DNA from: Bufo bufo
Lineage: Eukaryota; Chordata; Amphibia; Anura; Bufonidae
Direction of reading: 5' to 3'
Length of the DNA stretch: 64,000 bases
Assembly: GCF_905171765.1 (NCBI RefSeq)
Contig: NC_053389.1
Location: forward strand, 745,737,146-745,801,145
The notes beneath the pieces are model-generated. The model did not search any database. It worked only from the letters and a program-made list of their open reading frames with translations, and was not told where the DNA came from. Both the position numbers and the translations under genes were made by a program. This document shows positions 43,640 through 54,792 of the stretch, piece after piece. The number at the start of each line of letters is the position of its first letter. Position 1 is the first letter of the stretch.

Positions 43640-45418
43640 TGTGATAACCACCTTCAGCCTTGCTAAACAAATGTTCAGACAATACACAGGGCAGGCCAGC
43701 ACCTCCAAGGCATAAAGGGCAAGCTCAGGCCATGTGCCCAATTTGGAGACCCAGAAGATAAGACCCAGAACAGATAAGTTTTAAAACTGCCTGCTGTCGT
43801 TTACCCCTGGCTGTGCTGAAGTTGGTGGTGAAGGTGTTACGCTGACCGGATGAGGAGCTGTTAGAGGATGAGGAAGCAGAATAGGGGGAGGAAGCAACAG
43901 GAGGCAAACTGAAGCACCTTGCAATCCTCGGTGGTGGAAGGACACACGCCAAACTGCTATCCACCTCAGGCCCAGCCGCCGCTGCATTTACCCAGTGTGC
44001 TGTTAGGGAGATATAACGTCCCTGACCGTGCTTACTGGTCCACGTATACATAGTTAGGTGGACCTTGCGACAGATGGCGTTGTGCAGCGCACACATGATT
44101 TTGTCCCCCACTTGGTTGTGCAGGAAAGGGATAGCTCGCCTTGAAAAGTAGTGGTGGCTGGGCACGACGTACTGTGGGACAGCCACCGCCATAAGGCTTT
44201 TAAAACTCTCTGTCTCCACCAGACGAAATGACAGCATTTCAAAGGCCAGTAATTTTGAAATGCTGGCATTTAGGGCCAGGGATCGCAGGTGGGTAGGGGG
44301 GTACTTCCTCTTCTCTCCAGTGTTTGGGAGATGGAGAGCTGAAGGCTTCCTTGGGACATTGTGTAGATGCTTGGTGACCCAGGTGGTGGTGTTGCTGGCA
44401 GATCCTCTGTTTGCGGGGTGGCAGGTGCCACTGTCACTCCAGAGGTGGATGAAGAGGCCGAGACTGCAGAAGAAGAGGAAGCAGGAGGAGCCAGAGACCT
44501 TTCTTGGTTTTTGAGGTGTCTACTCCACTGCAGCTCGTGCTTTACACTTAGATGCCTGGTCATGCAGGTTGTGCTAAGGTTAAGAACCTTTATGCCTCGC
44601 TTCAGGCTACGATTGCACAGCGTGCAAAAGACTCGTGTCTTGTTGTCAGCACATTGTCTGAAGAACTGCCACGCCAGGGAACTCCTTGGAGCTGGCTTTG
44701 GTGTGCTCAGTCCCTTGCTGAGTTGGGCAGTAGCAGGCGTACTGTCTAGGAGACGGCCGCTCCGCTTTTGCACCCTGCTCCCTCGTCTGCTGTGCTGGTG
44801 GCTCTGTGCGACCACCACCTCTTCCTCCGAACTAGACAGGTCACTCGCATGACCATGATTCCATGTGGGGTCGAGGACCTCATAATTCTGCACATCATCT
44901 TCCACCTAGACTTCACCCCTGCCCTCCTTGTCGGTCTACACACTGCAGAAAGCCACAGCAGTTGGCACCTCTGTTTCATCAGCATCCGAAACGTGCTGAG
45001 TTGGTCTTCCCATGTACTCATCTTGAGACATAAGTGGTTGGGCATCGGTGCACTCAATCTCTTCCACTTCCGGGGCAGGGCTAGGTGGATGGCCCTGGGA
45101 AACCCTGCTAGCAGAGTCATCAAAAAGAGACTGCTGCATGACTTGGGGCTCAGACTGCTTGGCTGATTTGCAAGGGGGTGAGGTGAAAGACTGATGGATA
45201 TCGGCTGCAGGTGCCAACTCTAATCTTTCAGCAGAAGACTGGGTGGGAGACAATGTGAAGGAACTGGAGGCACTGTCAGCAACCCAATCTACTATCGCCT
45301 GTACTTGTTCTGGCCTCACCATTCGTAGAGCCGCATTAAGCCCGACCAAATACCGCTGAAGGTTCTGTCGCCTACTCGCACCTGAGGAAGGAGTTTCACT
45401 TGTGCGTGTAGGTGGCAC
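43640..45418 (-). pseudogene. hAT-1 transposase with intact BED finger, copy 3
   Basis: The frame from 45418 (MPPTRTSETPSSGASRRQNL) runs to two stops near 44930, then continues in the same phase from 44905 (MEDDVQNYEVLDPTWNHGHA) to 44270. The BED finger at about 44660-44510 keeps CTLCNRSL and TRHLSVKH, so the zinc ligands are complete here. A frame change near 44290 leads to 44237-43765, with VPSHHYFSRRAIPFLHNQVG and the LTMYTWTSKHGQG block. At about 43765 the text jumps from LKLIC to the C-terminal piece (LGLQIGHMA), the scar of a deletion that removed the catalytic core. Confidence 0.85.
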
Positions 45419-45599
45419 AGATCGACCACGTCCTCTTCCTGCAACAGGAGCTCCACCAGCAGCACCACGACCGGGCCTTATTTGATGCTCTCCTCTTATT
45501 TCTCAAATTTATTTTTAATAACAGAATAGAACACCAGTATCTAACACGTGTATCTCACACGGACAGATGCATTAAAGGGTCCAAAATTGGTGTTTTTGA

Positions 45600-46340
45600 A
45601 ACCCAGAAAATTATTGAAGTATTTCAAGCTTGTCTTTCACACTGACAAATGCTGAAAATGCACCAGATGTAGGGTATTGCAAAAAATGGGTGTTTCTTTT
45701 AAAACCAGAAAATTATTGAAGTATTTCAAGCTTGTCTTACACACTAACAAATGCTGCAAAGGCACCAGATGTAGGGTATTGCCAAAAATTTGTGGTTTTT
45801 TTTAAACCCAGATTATTATTGCAGTATTTCTAGCTTGTATGTCAGACTAACAAATGCAGCATTTTCTGCAAAATTAAGTATTTTGCCCAAAATGAGTGTT
45901 TTTTTTTAATACACCAGTATCTAACGCATGTATCTCACACTGACAGATGCAGCAAAGGCTGCAAATTTAGTTTTTTGCCCAAAATGTTTTTTTTTTTAAA
46001 CACAGAAAATTATTGAAGTATTTCAAGCTTGTCTTTCACACTGACAAATGCTGCAAAGGCACCAGATGTAGGATATTGCAAAAAATGGGTGTTCTTTTAA
46101 ACCCAGATTATTATTGCAGTATTTCAAGCTTGTATTTCACACTAAAAAAATGTAGCATAGGCCCCAGATGTAGGGTATTGCCAAAAATGGGTGTTTTTTA
46201 AACCCAGAAAACGATTGCAGTATTTCAAGATCAGATTTCAAACTGACAAATGCTGCAAAGGCCCCAGATGTAGGGTATTGCCAAAAATGGGTGGTTTTTT
46301 TAAACCCAGATTATATTTGCAGTATTTTAAGCTTGGATTT
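45600..46340. repeat. 100-bp leader array of hAT-1 copy 3 (about seven units)
   Basis: Units of about 100 bp carry agatgtagggtattgc, aaaaatgggtg, attattgaagtatttcaagc and cacactgacaaatgctgcaa, the complement of the copy 2 array. Confidence 0.9.
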
Positions 46341-46634
46341 GAATGTCACAAAAGCACATATGCTGTGCTGGTGCACTGAACTTGCATAAAATGGCCGCCG
46401 CCTCCCACCTAACTAACAGAGGGATAAAAGTTATTTTTCTGTGTCACTGGGCTCAGGGCAGGGTAAAAAGATTGTGCACTGCACCCACAAAACAAAATCT
46501 ATGTAGATCACAAGTTAACAAGTTAACAAGCACTTCTGATTAAAGATTCTTTCCTATTCTCTCCCTCACAGCAGCAGCATCCTATCCCAACACTAAGCAC
46601 AGAAGAGTGACGTGCGGCGCTATGTGACTCCAGC

Positions 46635-46641
46635 TTATATA
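46635..46641 (-). promoter_or_regulatory. TATA box of hAT-1 copy 3
   Basis: The minus strand reads tatataag in the same surroundings (gcctctatataagctgga) as in copy 2. Confidence 0.6.
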
Positions 46642-46978
46642 GAGGCTGGGTCACATGCTGCACTGGCCAATCACAGCCATGCCATTATTAGGCATGGCTG
46701 TGATGGCTTCTAAGGGCACAGAGTTAAACGCTTGTGGATTGGCTGCTCTGCAGCCTTTCAAAAAGTGCCATTAACTCGCCGAACACCAAACCCAAACTTT
46801 TACTGAAAAGTTCGGGTCCGGGGTCTAAAAATCCTAAAGTTCGGTACGAACCCGAACTTTACAGTTCAGGTTCGCTCAACACTAGGGTTGGACTTTGATC
46901 TGAATTTCCGGATAAATTCGATTTGCCGCAAAGCCAAATTTCCTTGTGGTAGCGAATTGGTTTAACCAGAAATTCAAA

Positions 46979-47215
46979 AAACAAAACCAAAAAAATCATA
47001 CTTACCTGCTCCATTTGTTCGCAACGGGCTGGCCACCGCCATCTTCCTTGAAGATTTCAGCTGAAATCCTGTGTGTGGGGACGTATAATGTCACCACACC
47101 AGCCGGCGTAATGATGTCATCTCGGGCCGAACGCAATTTTGTGCTAGTTCTTCAAGCAAGATGGTGGCTGGCCCATCGCGAGAAAATAGAGCAGGTAAGT
47201 ATGATTTTTTGGTTT
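46979..47215. repeat. Inverted repeat (arms about 75 bp)
   Basis: The left arm has aaccaaaaaaatcatactta and cctgctcca. The right arm has ggtaagtatgattttttggt. Arms also share ctggccaccgccatctt-like text in complement. It is probably the core of a MITE whose ends are not clear. Confidence 0.65.
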
Positions 47216-48017
47216 TATTTTATACCATGTTATGTACATCAGATGCCACAATCATGTATGAATGTGGCATCTGAGGAGTACATGACGGAGGGCGGCACAA
47301 TCGGCACTCTCTGTCATTGCACACACTACTTACAAAGAAATGCACTTTTTGTAATTCGTCATGAAGTGATTTTGTTTTGTAAAATTTGGCGAAGCTGCCA
47401 TCCACTGCACAAAGAAAGTAGAGCAGCATCTGCTTCCTAACTGTCTCACAGTCACCCTTCCTAAATGTCCGTCACTCAGAAGCAGCCCTAGGATAATGGA
47501 GGATATTACAGAGGATCATGGACCTGTATTTTTGTGAATTAAGCATTTAACTTTTCTGCAGTATGTATCTGTGCAGTCTCCCTTTGTCTGTACCTATCTC
47601 TGAGTTCCTGCTTATTCCTTCTCTTCCCCACCCCATAGAATTGCATTGACATTTGTAAATTGATCCTCCTGCAGAGATGATTCATCCTGGATGGGAATAA
47701 GACATTTTTTAAAGTGAAAAGTAATTAAGGTATTTTTCAAAGTACACAATGGTAAACAGGAAAACTACACTTTTCTCACTAAGACATATTACAAAGTTTC
47801 TTTTAGTCGCTTGTACTATTGATTAATTCAAAGTTTGTGTGAAAAGTTAGTAATTATTTAAACATGGTGGAACAAACCAAAGGTTTCCGTATGTTATCAG
47901 AGGGTAAATCAGGAATGTCAAACGGCATTAATACTGATTTATTCCAATTAATAGTAAGACTAGAGAATATATCATATTCATTAATAAGGCTAATTACAGC
48001 AGATAAAAAGGGTATGT
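47216..48017. other. Interval without recognisable gene
   Basis: AT-rich; nothing identified. Confidence 0.4.
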
Positions 48018-48185
48018 TATTTAAAGGGGTTATCCAGCATTTATGAAGTGATGGTCTATCTTCAGGATAAGTTATCATTAGCTGGTCTGTGGGAGGCCAA
48101 CACCCAGCAATCTCACCGATCAGCTGTTTCAAGTGTAGCTGTAGCAATGAAACTGAGAGCAACGGAGCGGGGCGCAGCATAGCGT
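48018..48185 (+). mobile_element. TTAA-element fragment (left end only)
   Basis: Begins TTAAAGGGGTTATCCAGCAT, like the element at 49555, but no right end with TTAA was found. Confidence 0.4.
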
Positions 48186-49554
48186 AGTGTAGCCTGACTT
48201 AGGGGGAAGTTGAAGGCAAGAAGGGGTTAATGTGTTATCTGGTAGGACTGGGGTGGGACTAGGGTTTCGCGGGCTGTATATAATCCTGGGGGAAGGAGGC
48301 ACCTCCCACCGGCATACAGTTTTATTCAGTCAAGTTGCCCACCCACCCTCCCTGTCAGTATGTTTTGAGGGGGGTATGTTCACGGGCATGTTAATGGAGG
48401 GTCCTGGAAGGCAATGCAAGGTTTAATAGGTGCATGACAAGTTGGAGCGTGCATCGCATGAAGTTCAGTAAGCTGGTGGATGGGGCCCCTGTTTGGGCAA
48501 AATGGGCCCACAGGGGTAGATGGAACTATAATTTGGCGGATTTGGTGCACTTGGGTCGGTGGCCGTGGCCAAGGGTAAGGTGGTATGACAAGTGGAGGGG
48601 AAGAGTGAAGAGAATGGCTTGCCTCGTTGCCTTCTAGGATCCTATTATTCTATTACTAGGTTCGAATGTGGTTACATTTTGATGTTCATTCACAGTATTT
48701 AACCCCTTCAGTCCCCTCTTCACACTTATTTATTTCCCCCTTTCAGCTGTTCCCAGGACCCACACAGTAGTTATTATTAACCCCTTTCAAAATTACCAGC
48801 GCCTGCCCTTCTCCCCTTTGAGCAATCCACGGCCCACAGCACAGACCAGTGGGTAACTCAGCGCAGATGCTCTCCTCAGAGTCTGTTCCTCCACTTCCTG
48901 CGTGGCCGGGCCTGCACAAACCAGAATTGACCGGCGCGATGCAGGCGCTGCCGGACGTGCGACTGATGTCAGTGCGCTCTACACCGTGATGTGAGTGATC
49001 CTTAAAGTGCCCCGTACTCGTCAAGTCTAGAGTCGCCGATGACCACAAAAAAGGAGAACTTCTGGCCGTCCGTCCTGGCCTTGTGCCGGACGGAGGACCA
49101 GGAGTTTAAAAACCGGACATCTGGTCACCCTAATAGAGGAGTGCACCCGGCGTGGCAGAGTTATCCTCTGCGCTCACGTGCTGCCCGCCCTCAAGACAGT
49201 CATCAGCCAGTGAGTGCCCCACACCCCTGGCCCATACTGAAAAGACCGGTCAGTGAACACAGAAGTGTGCCCCAGTAAGAGGACAGCAGCAGACTTAATA
49301 TAAAGCTCATATATGGTATTGGTTGGATATGGGTATTCTTGATAGGGGGAGGGCAGCAGCAAGCAGTGGGGTTTGGGGGGAAGGGGGCCCTGTAGGATCA
49401 TAGAGGACTCTGGAGGACAGTGTGCTTTCCTCCTACTCTTCCCCCCTCACTCCCGAGTCCTCTATGATCCTACAGGGCCTCCCCAGGACATCAGTCACCT
49501 TGCAGGGGCGGGGGGAGAATGGCTATGTGCACACTTAGCATCAGCAGCAATGAG
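48186..49554. other. Interval with a TATA-containing repeat-like segment
   Basis: At about 48200-48660 a tgtatataatcctgggg string and GC-rich text look like a promoter-bearing terminal region of a retroelement, but no coding region or partner copy supports this. The two short frames here (48232-48426 and 48434-48637) show no known domain. Confidence 0.3.
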
Positions 49555-49860
49555 TTAAAGGGGTTATCCAACCCCTATAATGCCCCCCAAAATGCCCAGG
49601 GCCCGGCACCTTACTTACCTCATTGCCCAGCACTTGCATTGCTCCTGATGCCCACACAGCCGCCACTGCCTCCCTCCCGTCACACCGATGAATACATCCA
49701 GCGACATAGGGGGGAGCAGCGAGCAGCGGGTGACGCTAGGGAGGCTCATTTCCGACGCAGCCTGCTATTGTCTACACACCCCGCCATTGGGCATAAGTAT
49801 TAACTGTATGCGGTGCCTGGGTGTTTTGGCTGGCATATTAGGGGTTAGATAGCCCCTTAA
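49555..49860. mobile_element. TTAA-flanked MITE (306 bp)
   Basis: Starts TTAAAGGGGTTATCCAACCC and ends ggggttagatagccccttaa. TTAA at both ends; T2-MITE-like. Confidence 0.75.
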
Positions 49861-52319
49861 ACCCTTAGGATACCGGAGGTTTTTTCATTTTTGTACTTTA
49901 TTTTTCCTTCCCCATCTTCCTTGAGCCATAACTTTTTTATTTTTCCATTCACATAGATGTCTGAGGGCTTTTTTTTGTGGGAGAAGTTGTTCTTTATTAT
50001 GGCATACAATGTAGTGTGAAACGGGCAACAAAAATTTCAAATGGGATGGAATTAGAAGAAAAAAAAATAAAAAAATTTCCACCTTTTTATCGGTTTTGTT
50101 CCTACGGCATTCCCTTTGTGGCAAAACTGACCTGTGCTCTTCATTCTCTGGGTCAGTACGATTACAATGATACCACATATGTATAGGTTTTTTTTATTTC
50201 TAAATAGTGTAAAAATACATTACCACTTTGATAAAAAAAAAAAATAGACTTTTTTATATCACCATATTCTGACCCCCATAACTTTTTATAGTTATATGAT
50301 CTACTGAGCTGTGGGGGCTCATTTGCAGGATGAACTGTAGTTTTTATTGATACCATTTTGGAGTGTGTGTGACTTTTTAATAACATTTTATTACATTTTT
50401 GGGGGTGAGAGAAGTGATGAAAAAATGGCGCTGGTAACAAAGGGGTTAAGATGTGGGGGATGGGCTGTGTCAGGCTTTAGCGCAGTGGGCACAGGCAGCA
50501 GGAATGATATATATGCGGGCTCCTGCCCTGCACTCGTTCAGCTGTGCTCGCATACATATGGCGCCCTGTGCCCACTCTGCTAAAGCCTGACATCGCCCAT
50601 CTATGCCCGACTTTACCAAAGCAGACAGGCAGGAGCAGTGATGTGTGATGTACATGGCTCACTGCACCCCAGGGAGATCCTTACTCCCATACAGAGAGAG
50701 TACGGATTATAAAGCGCTATAGGCACCTGAATTCAGCACCTATTTCTTATAGGTTTCTAACGGTTTCAGTAGAACATGTATACATTTTTTTATTGGCAAA
50801 TGGGGGGGTGGCAGGGGAGGAGCCAGGAGGTGGGATGGGCCTTGGGTGGGTAGTGGGCGGGGTTGGGGGCCCAATTCAGACTCTTGCTTTGGGGCCCAGT
50901 GATTTCTGTGTATGCCCCTGGTGATTGCCTAAACCCCCTTCAACTGGGTATTGGGCACCTTGATAATTACCTTGATAATTGAGTCAAGGTAACTCAATAG
51001 GTTCAACTGCAGTCTTGCTTCATTGACAAACACATCTCCATTATATCATATAGTATAAACACAAATGTCTTTAAGCCATCTGCCATCTGCCAAACCTTGC
51101 TACAATTGAATAAAGAGAGATGTGCTATTAGTGTAATTATGTATGCAAACACATAGGCGGTTCAGGAGATAATATGATTATTCATTTGCATAGTAACAGT
51201 ATGTACAGTCAGATTTCCTCTGGCTGCATTGGAAATCCCTCCAGTGCTGAGGAATGTCAGCTGTGTGCACTGTTGTGGATTCCCAATGATAGTACTGCAT
51301 ACACATCCTACATGTTAAATATCTCTCAAAAGGCCAAGTGTGCAGCTGCTACCTAATAAGTCCCGAGCATAAGAAATCAGGAAGCTTAAAGATGATACAA
51401 GGAGAGTCATCATGGACAACTACTATATTCAGAGCAGAAGTTGCATTAGCGAAGATCAAGGGATTGGTCGATGAGTACACCGTGAGTTCTCTTGTAGTTG
51501 TTGCAAATTCTCTAACATCTGGTGATTATTATGTTATGCTACAGTGCACAATAATAATTATAAGGGAATATTAAGCCTTCAAAGGATCCTGAGCTCCTTC
51601 TGACAAGTAAGATTTTCTATGCACTGTGATTACACACATGATGTTGATGTGAGGTAAGGAGGTGACAATGTTTGTAACAAGAACCAGTGTTTTTACCAAG
51701 ACATTATTGATAGGTAAACTAGAAATACAAGTGCCAGCTCTGGTGCAAGCGTAAGTTAAAACAAATTGTACTTGAGAATTTTTTATGGATTGGCACCTTC
51801 TAAAAGCATGTTCCAGGGAGATGCTGCTCTGGTCTTGGCTACTCTTCACTTCCTGTCTGACTCATCATAGCCAGAAATGCTACAATAGGCCAACCCACCC
51901 AATCACTGGTTGAGACAAGTGACTTCTAAGGACAGTGACTGGCTGAATTGTCCTTGCCTAGGGTTTCCAGGAGTTGAGCTGCCATAGGAAGTGCAGAACA
52001 GCAGGGACTCGACAGGAACGTTGGGATGGCAGCAGTAGGGGGAATGGTGGAGCTGTGGCAGAGATACTGTAGTGCTGAGGAGTACTGTGTTGGGCTGCTG
52101 CTGAACCAGTGGGAAATGAGGAGTGGGGTGATATGATCAGACCTGGAGTAGACTGCAGTGAAATCCTGTTAGGAGGATTGACAAGAATTCCTGCCTTAGG
52201 GGGCTGGTGAAATACCTACTATGGAAATTTGTGGCCCTACAGGCTTGAGTTGTAGCCTGGTAGTACGATTTGAATAAGATAGAATAGACAGTGGGAAGGG
52301 TAGTTTAGCAGGAATGGCT
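49861..52319. other. Long interval with dispersed-repeat character, no gene
   Basis: About 49870-50440 is A/T-run-rich text with dispersed-repeat character. A 27-bp inverted pair flanks 50469-50591 (gtcaggctttagcgcagtgg and its near complement). From 50930 to 52319 the DNA looks unique, and I see no promoter or coding signal. Confidence 0.4.
50469..50595. repeat. Inverted repeat pair
   Basis: gtcaggctttagcgcagtgg with gcacagg at the left is mirrored by cctgtgcccactctgctaaa with gcctgac at the right. Confidence 0.7.
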
Positions 52320-52324
52320 CAGAA

Positions 52325-53234
52325 GCCAGTCTTTTGAACACGCCAAAAGAATCAGAGACATTAACATAAACTATCCGGGCAAAGGCCTAAAGATGGTGTG
52401 GGAAAGACTTGATGAGTTTTATGGGTCAATAGGAGCTATAGAAAATGCTTTATATAAGACAGGGATGTTCAACCTGCGGCCCTCCAGCTGTTGTAAAACT
52501 ACAACTCCCACCATGCCCTTCTGTAGGCTGTTAGCTGTAGGCTGTCCGGGAATGATGGGAGTTGTAGTTTTGCAACAGCTGGAGGGCCGCAGGTTGAGCA
52601 TGCCTGATATAAGAGAATTGATCATTTTCCCAGAATAGTGGGTAGGGGTTGCCAGAACCTCAGGGAACTCAGTGAGTTGTTAATAGAGGTACAGGTTGCT
52701 CAGGCAGAAGGAGATCTGCCGGGGCTAGCATTTCTGGACACCGCCAGAGGTGTCAATTCGATTGTCCAAAAACTCCCTTATAACCTACAAGAAAAGTGGA
52801 TCACGCATGGGTCCCATTATAAACAGTTTCATAATGTGCCATTCCCCCCTTTGTGGTTTTTGTAGACTTTGTTACTCAACAGGCGAGGATTAGAAATGAT
52901 CCCAGTTTTGACTTTACATTGTCATGTCCCACTACCCTGTGTGAAACCTCATAAAACACCAGTGGCAGTCCAAAAAAGCTAACGTTGCCTGCACAGGTTC
53001 TCCTTACAGGCCGTTTAAGTCTTCTCAAGAAGAGAACAAACTCAAAGATCTTACCAAAGAATGCCCCCTGCACAAGAAACTACATCCTCTACTAAATTTT
53101 AATACAGAACCTTCAGGAAGAAGTCGTTAAAGGACCGCAAAGAATTCCTCAAAGAAAACAACATCTGCTTCAGGTGCTGTGCTACAACATCGCACTTCGC
53201 CAGGAACTGTAACATCAGTGTGACATGCACAGGA
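52325..53234 (+). pseudogene. BEL/Pao gag remnant
   Basis: Reads KMVWERLDEFYGSIGAIENA before the MITE at 52460. After it come LRELSELLIEVQVAQAEGDL and IVQKLPYNLQEKWITHGSHY (about 52660-52830). Near 53165-53215 a Cys/His knuckle is recognisable (ICFRCC and HFARNC in another frame). Gag coats the element RNA. The region needs several frames and is not translatable. The next residues of gag are found after the palindrome, at 54793. Confidence 0.8.
52460..52606. mobile_element. hAT MITE in the gag remnant (147 bp)
   Basis: Ends read CAGGGATGTTCAACCTGCGG and the near complement. A perfect 8-bp duplication atataaga flanks it (52452-52459, 52607-52614). Almost the whole length forms a hairpin (ggccctccagctgttg and its complement). 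Confidence 0.9.
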
Positions 53235-54778
53235 AACTGAGTGTACTGACATAGGAGGTCACAACAATACAAATTGGCGCTCCAGATTACCAAGAATAGG
53301 GGCAAAAATCAGAAAGTGGGTAATCTAAAATGTAATATTTTATTAGTAATGCAGATAAAAAGATAGTTTCCAAAATAAAGTGTGCAATAGACAAACCTTG
53401 GGATAGAAATTATGTATCAACCCTAGGGCAACCCAGGTGTCTATCCCAAATGAAAATAACAAAAAAATACACAATAGTGCACGGCGGCACCAGTAACCGT
53501 TTGTCCTACCGGTACCGCGGAACAGGATGCGGATCGATAACCACCGTCGTCAAACCTTCGGTTGAGGTTTCTCCAATTAAGATAAATATTGAAGAAATCA
53601 ATGAACATCAGGCAGTGATGCACATGTGTGCAGGGTCCCTGTTGAGGCCTTATGGCTAGCTAAGATGTTTATCCCTAACACTAGATGTAGGTAGCAGCCT
53701 CACCACAGGGCACTTGTCCTAACAAGGACGACCCCGTCCGGAACCTGTCCCTAAAATGAATTAACTGTGTGTCCCTAAAGGAAAAAAGATCTCCCTACAC
53801 GCATGTTTCACTGCCTTAAAAACCAAATTAAAAGGCAATTCATCAGGGGAGAGATGAGGGAAAAAGTACTAGGGATAGGTATAAGATGCACCCTATATCC
53901 CTAGAGACCAGCCTAACTAGATACATCAGCCAGTAGTGGGGGTAACCAGATGGTGGAAACCTCCTGGGGCGGTCTCTGTAGATAAGGAGACTATGGTGCA
54001 TGCAGTGACATGATAAAAAGAACTGCACATGGGACGCCAACCTGTCTGGCGTTTGCACCATGTTTAAATAATCACTTTTATCATGTCACTGCATGCACCA
54101 TAGTCTCCTTATCTACAGAGACCGCCCCAGGAGGTTTCCACCATCTGGTTACCCCCACTACTGGCTGACGTATCTAGTTAGGCTGGTCTCTAGGGATATA
54201 GGGTGTATCTTATACCTATCCCTAGTACTTTTTCCCTCATCTCTCCCCTGATGAATTGCCTTTTAATTTGGTTTTTAAGGCAGTGAAACATGCGTGTAGG
54301 GAGATCTTTTTTCCTTTAGGGACACACAGTTAATTCATTTTAGGGACAGGTTCCTGACGGGGTCGTCCTTGTTAGGACGAGTGCCCTGTGGTGAGGCTGC
54401 TACCTACATCTAGTGTTAGGGATAAACATCTTAGCTAGCCATAGGGCCTCAACAGGGACCCTGCACACATGTGCATCACTGCCTGATGTTCATTGATTTC
54501 TTCAATATTTATCTTAATTGGAGAAACCTCAACCGAAGGTTTGACGACGGTGGTTATCGATCCGCATCCTGTTCCGCGGTACCGGTAGGACAAACGGTTA
54601 CTGGTGCCGCCGTTTTTTTTTTGTTATTTTCATTTGGGATAGACACCTGGGTTGCCCTAGGGTTGATACATCATTTCTATCCCAAGGTTTGTCTATTGCA
54701 CACTTTATTTTGGAAACTATCTTTTTATCTGCATTACTAATAAAATATTACATTTTAGATTACCCACTTTCTGATTTT
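53235..54778. mobile_element. Giant palindrome flanked by a 14-bp direct repeat (about 1.54 kb)
   Basis: Arms 53304-54022 and 54070-54779 are near-perfect complements around a loop of about 47 bp. Both sides of the insertion carry tgacatgcacagga (53221-53234, 54779-54792), and the gag text reads on across it when the insert and one copy are removed. An extra 70 bp (53235-53303) lies on the left only. No coding capacity; the short frames at 53441 and 54471 are the two mirror copies of the same string. The family is not identified. Confidence 0.85.
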
Positions 54779-54792
54779 TGACATGCACAGGA

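Larger units (their letters stand above)
43170..46884 (-). mobile_element. hAT-1 transposon, copy 3 (end to end, 3715 bp)
   Basis: The plus strand begins TAGAGTTGAGCGGATACC and ends in the complement of TAGTGTTGAGCGAACC. The 8-bp flanks gtgttgag and gggttgga match at only five positions, so the target duplication is decayed or replaced. Read on the minus strand it has a TATA box, a 100-bp leader array, an N-terminal domain, the BED finger and early catalytic region. A large deletion then joins it to the C-terminal piece. The 90-bp array of copies 1 and 2 is absent. Confidence 0.85.

Noticed and set aside
43170..46884. Perfect 8-bp target duplication for hAT-1 copy 3
   Set aside because: The flanks gtgttgag and gggttgga agree at only five of eight positions, so the claim is not supported.
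48232..48637. Two adjacent small frames with Trp-rich text, considered as a coding pair
   Set aside because: No recognisable domain, no second copy, and the setting looks like a repeat with a TATA-like string.
53441..54740. Two identical small proteins starting MHHCLMFIDFFNIYLNWRNL
   Set aside because: They are the same string on the two arms of the palindrome, so the duplication reflects DNA structure, not two genes.
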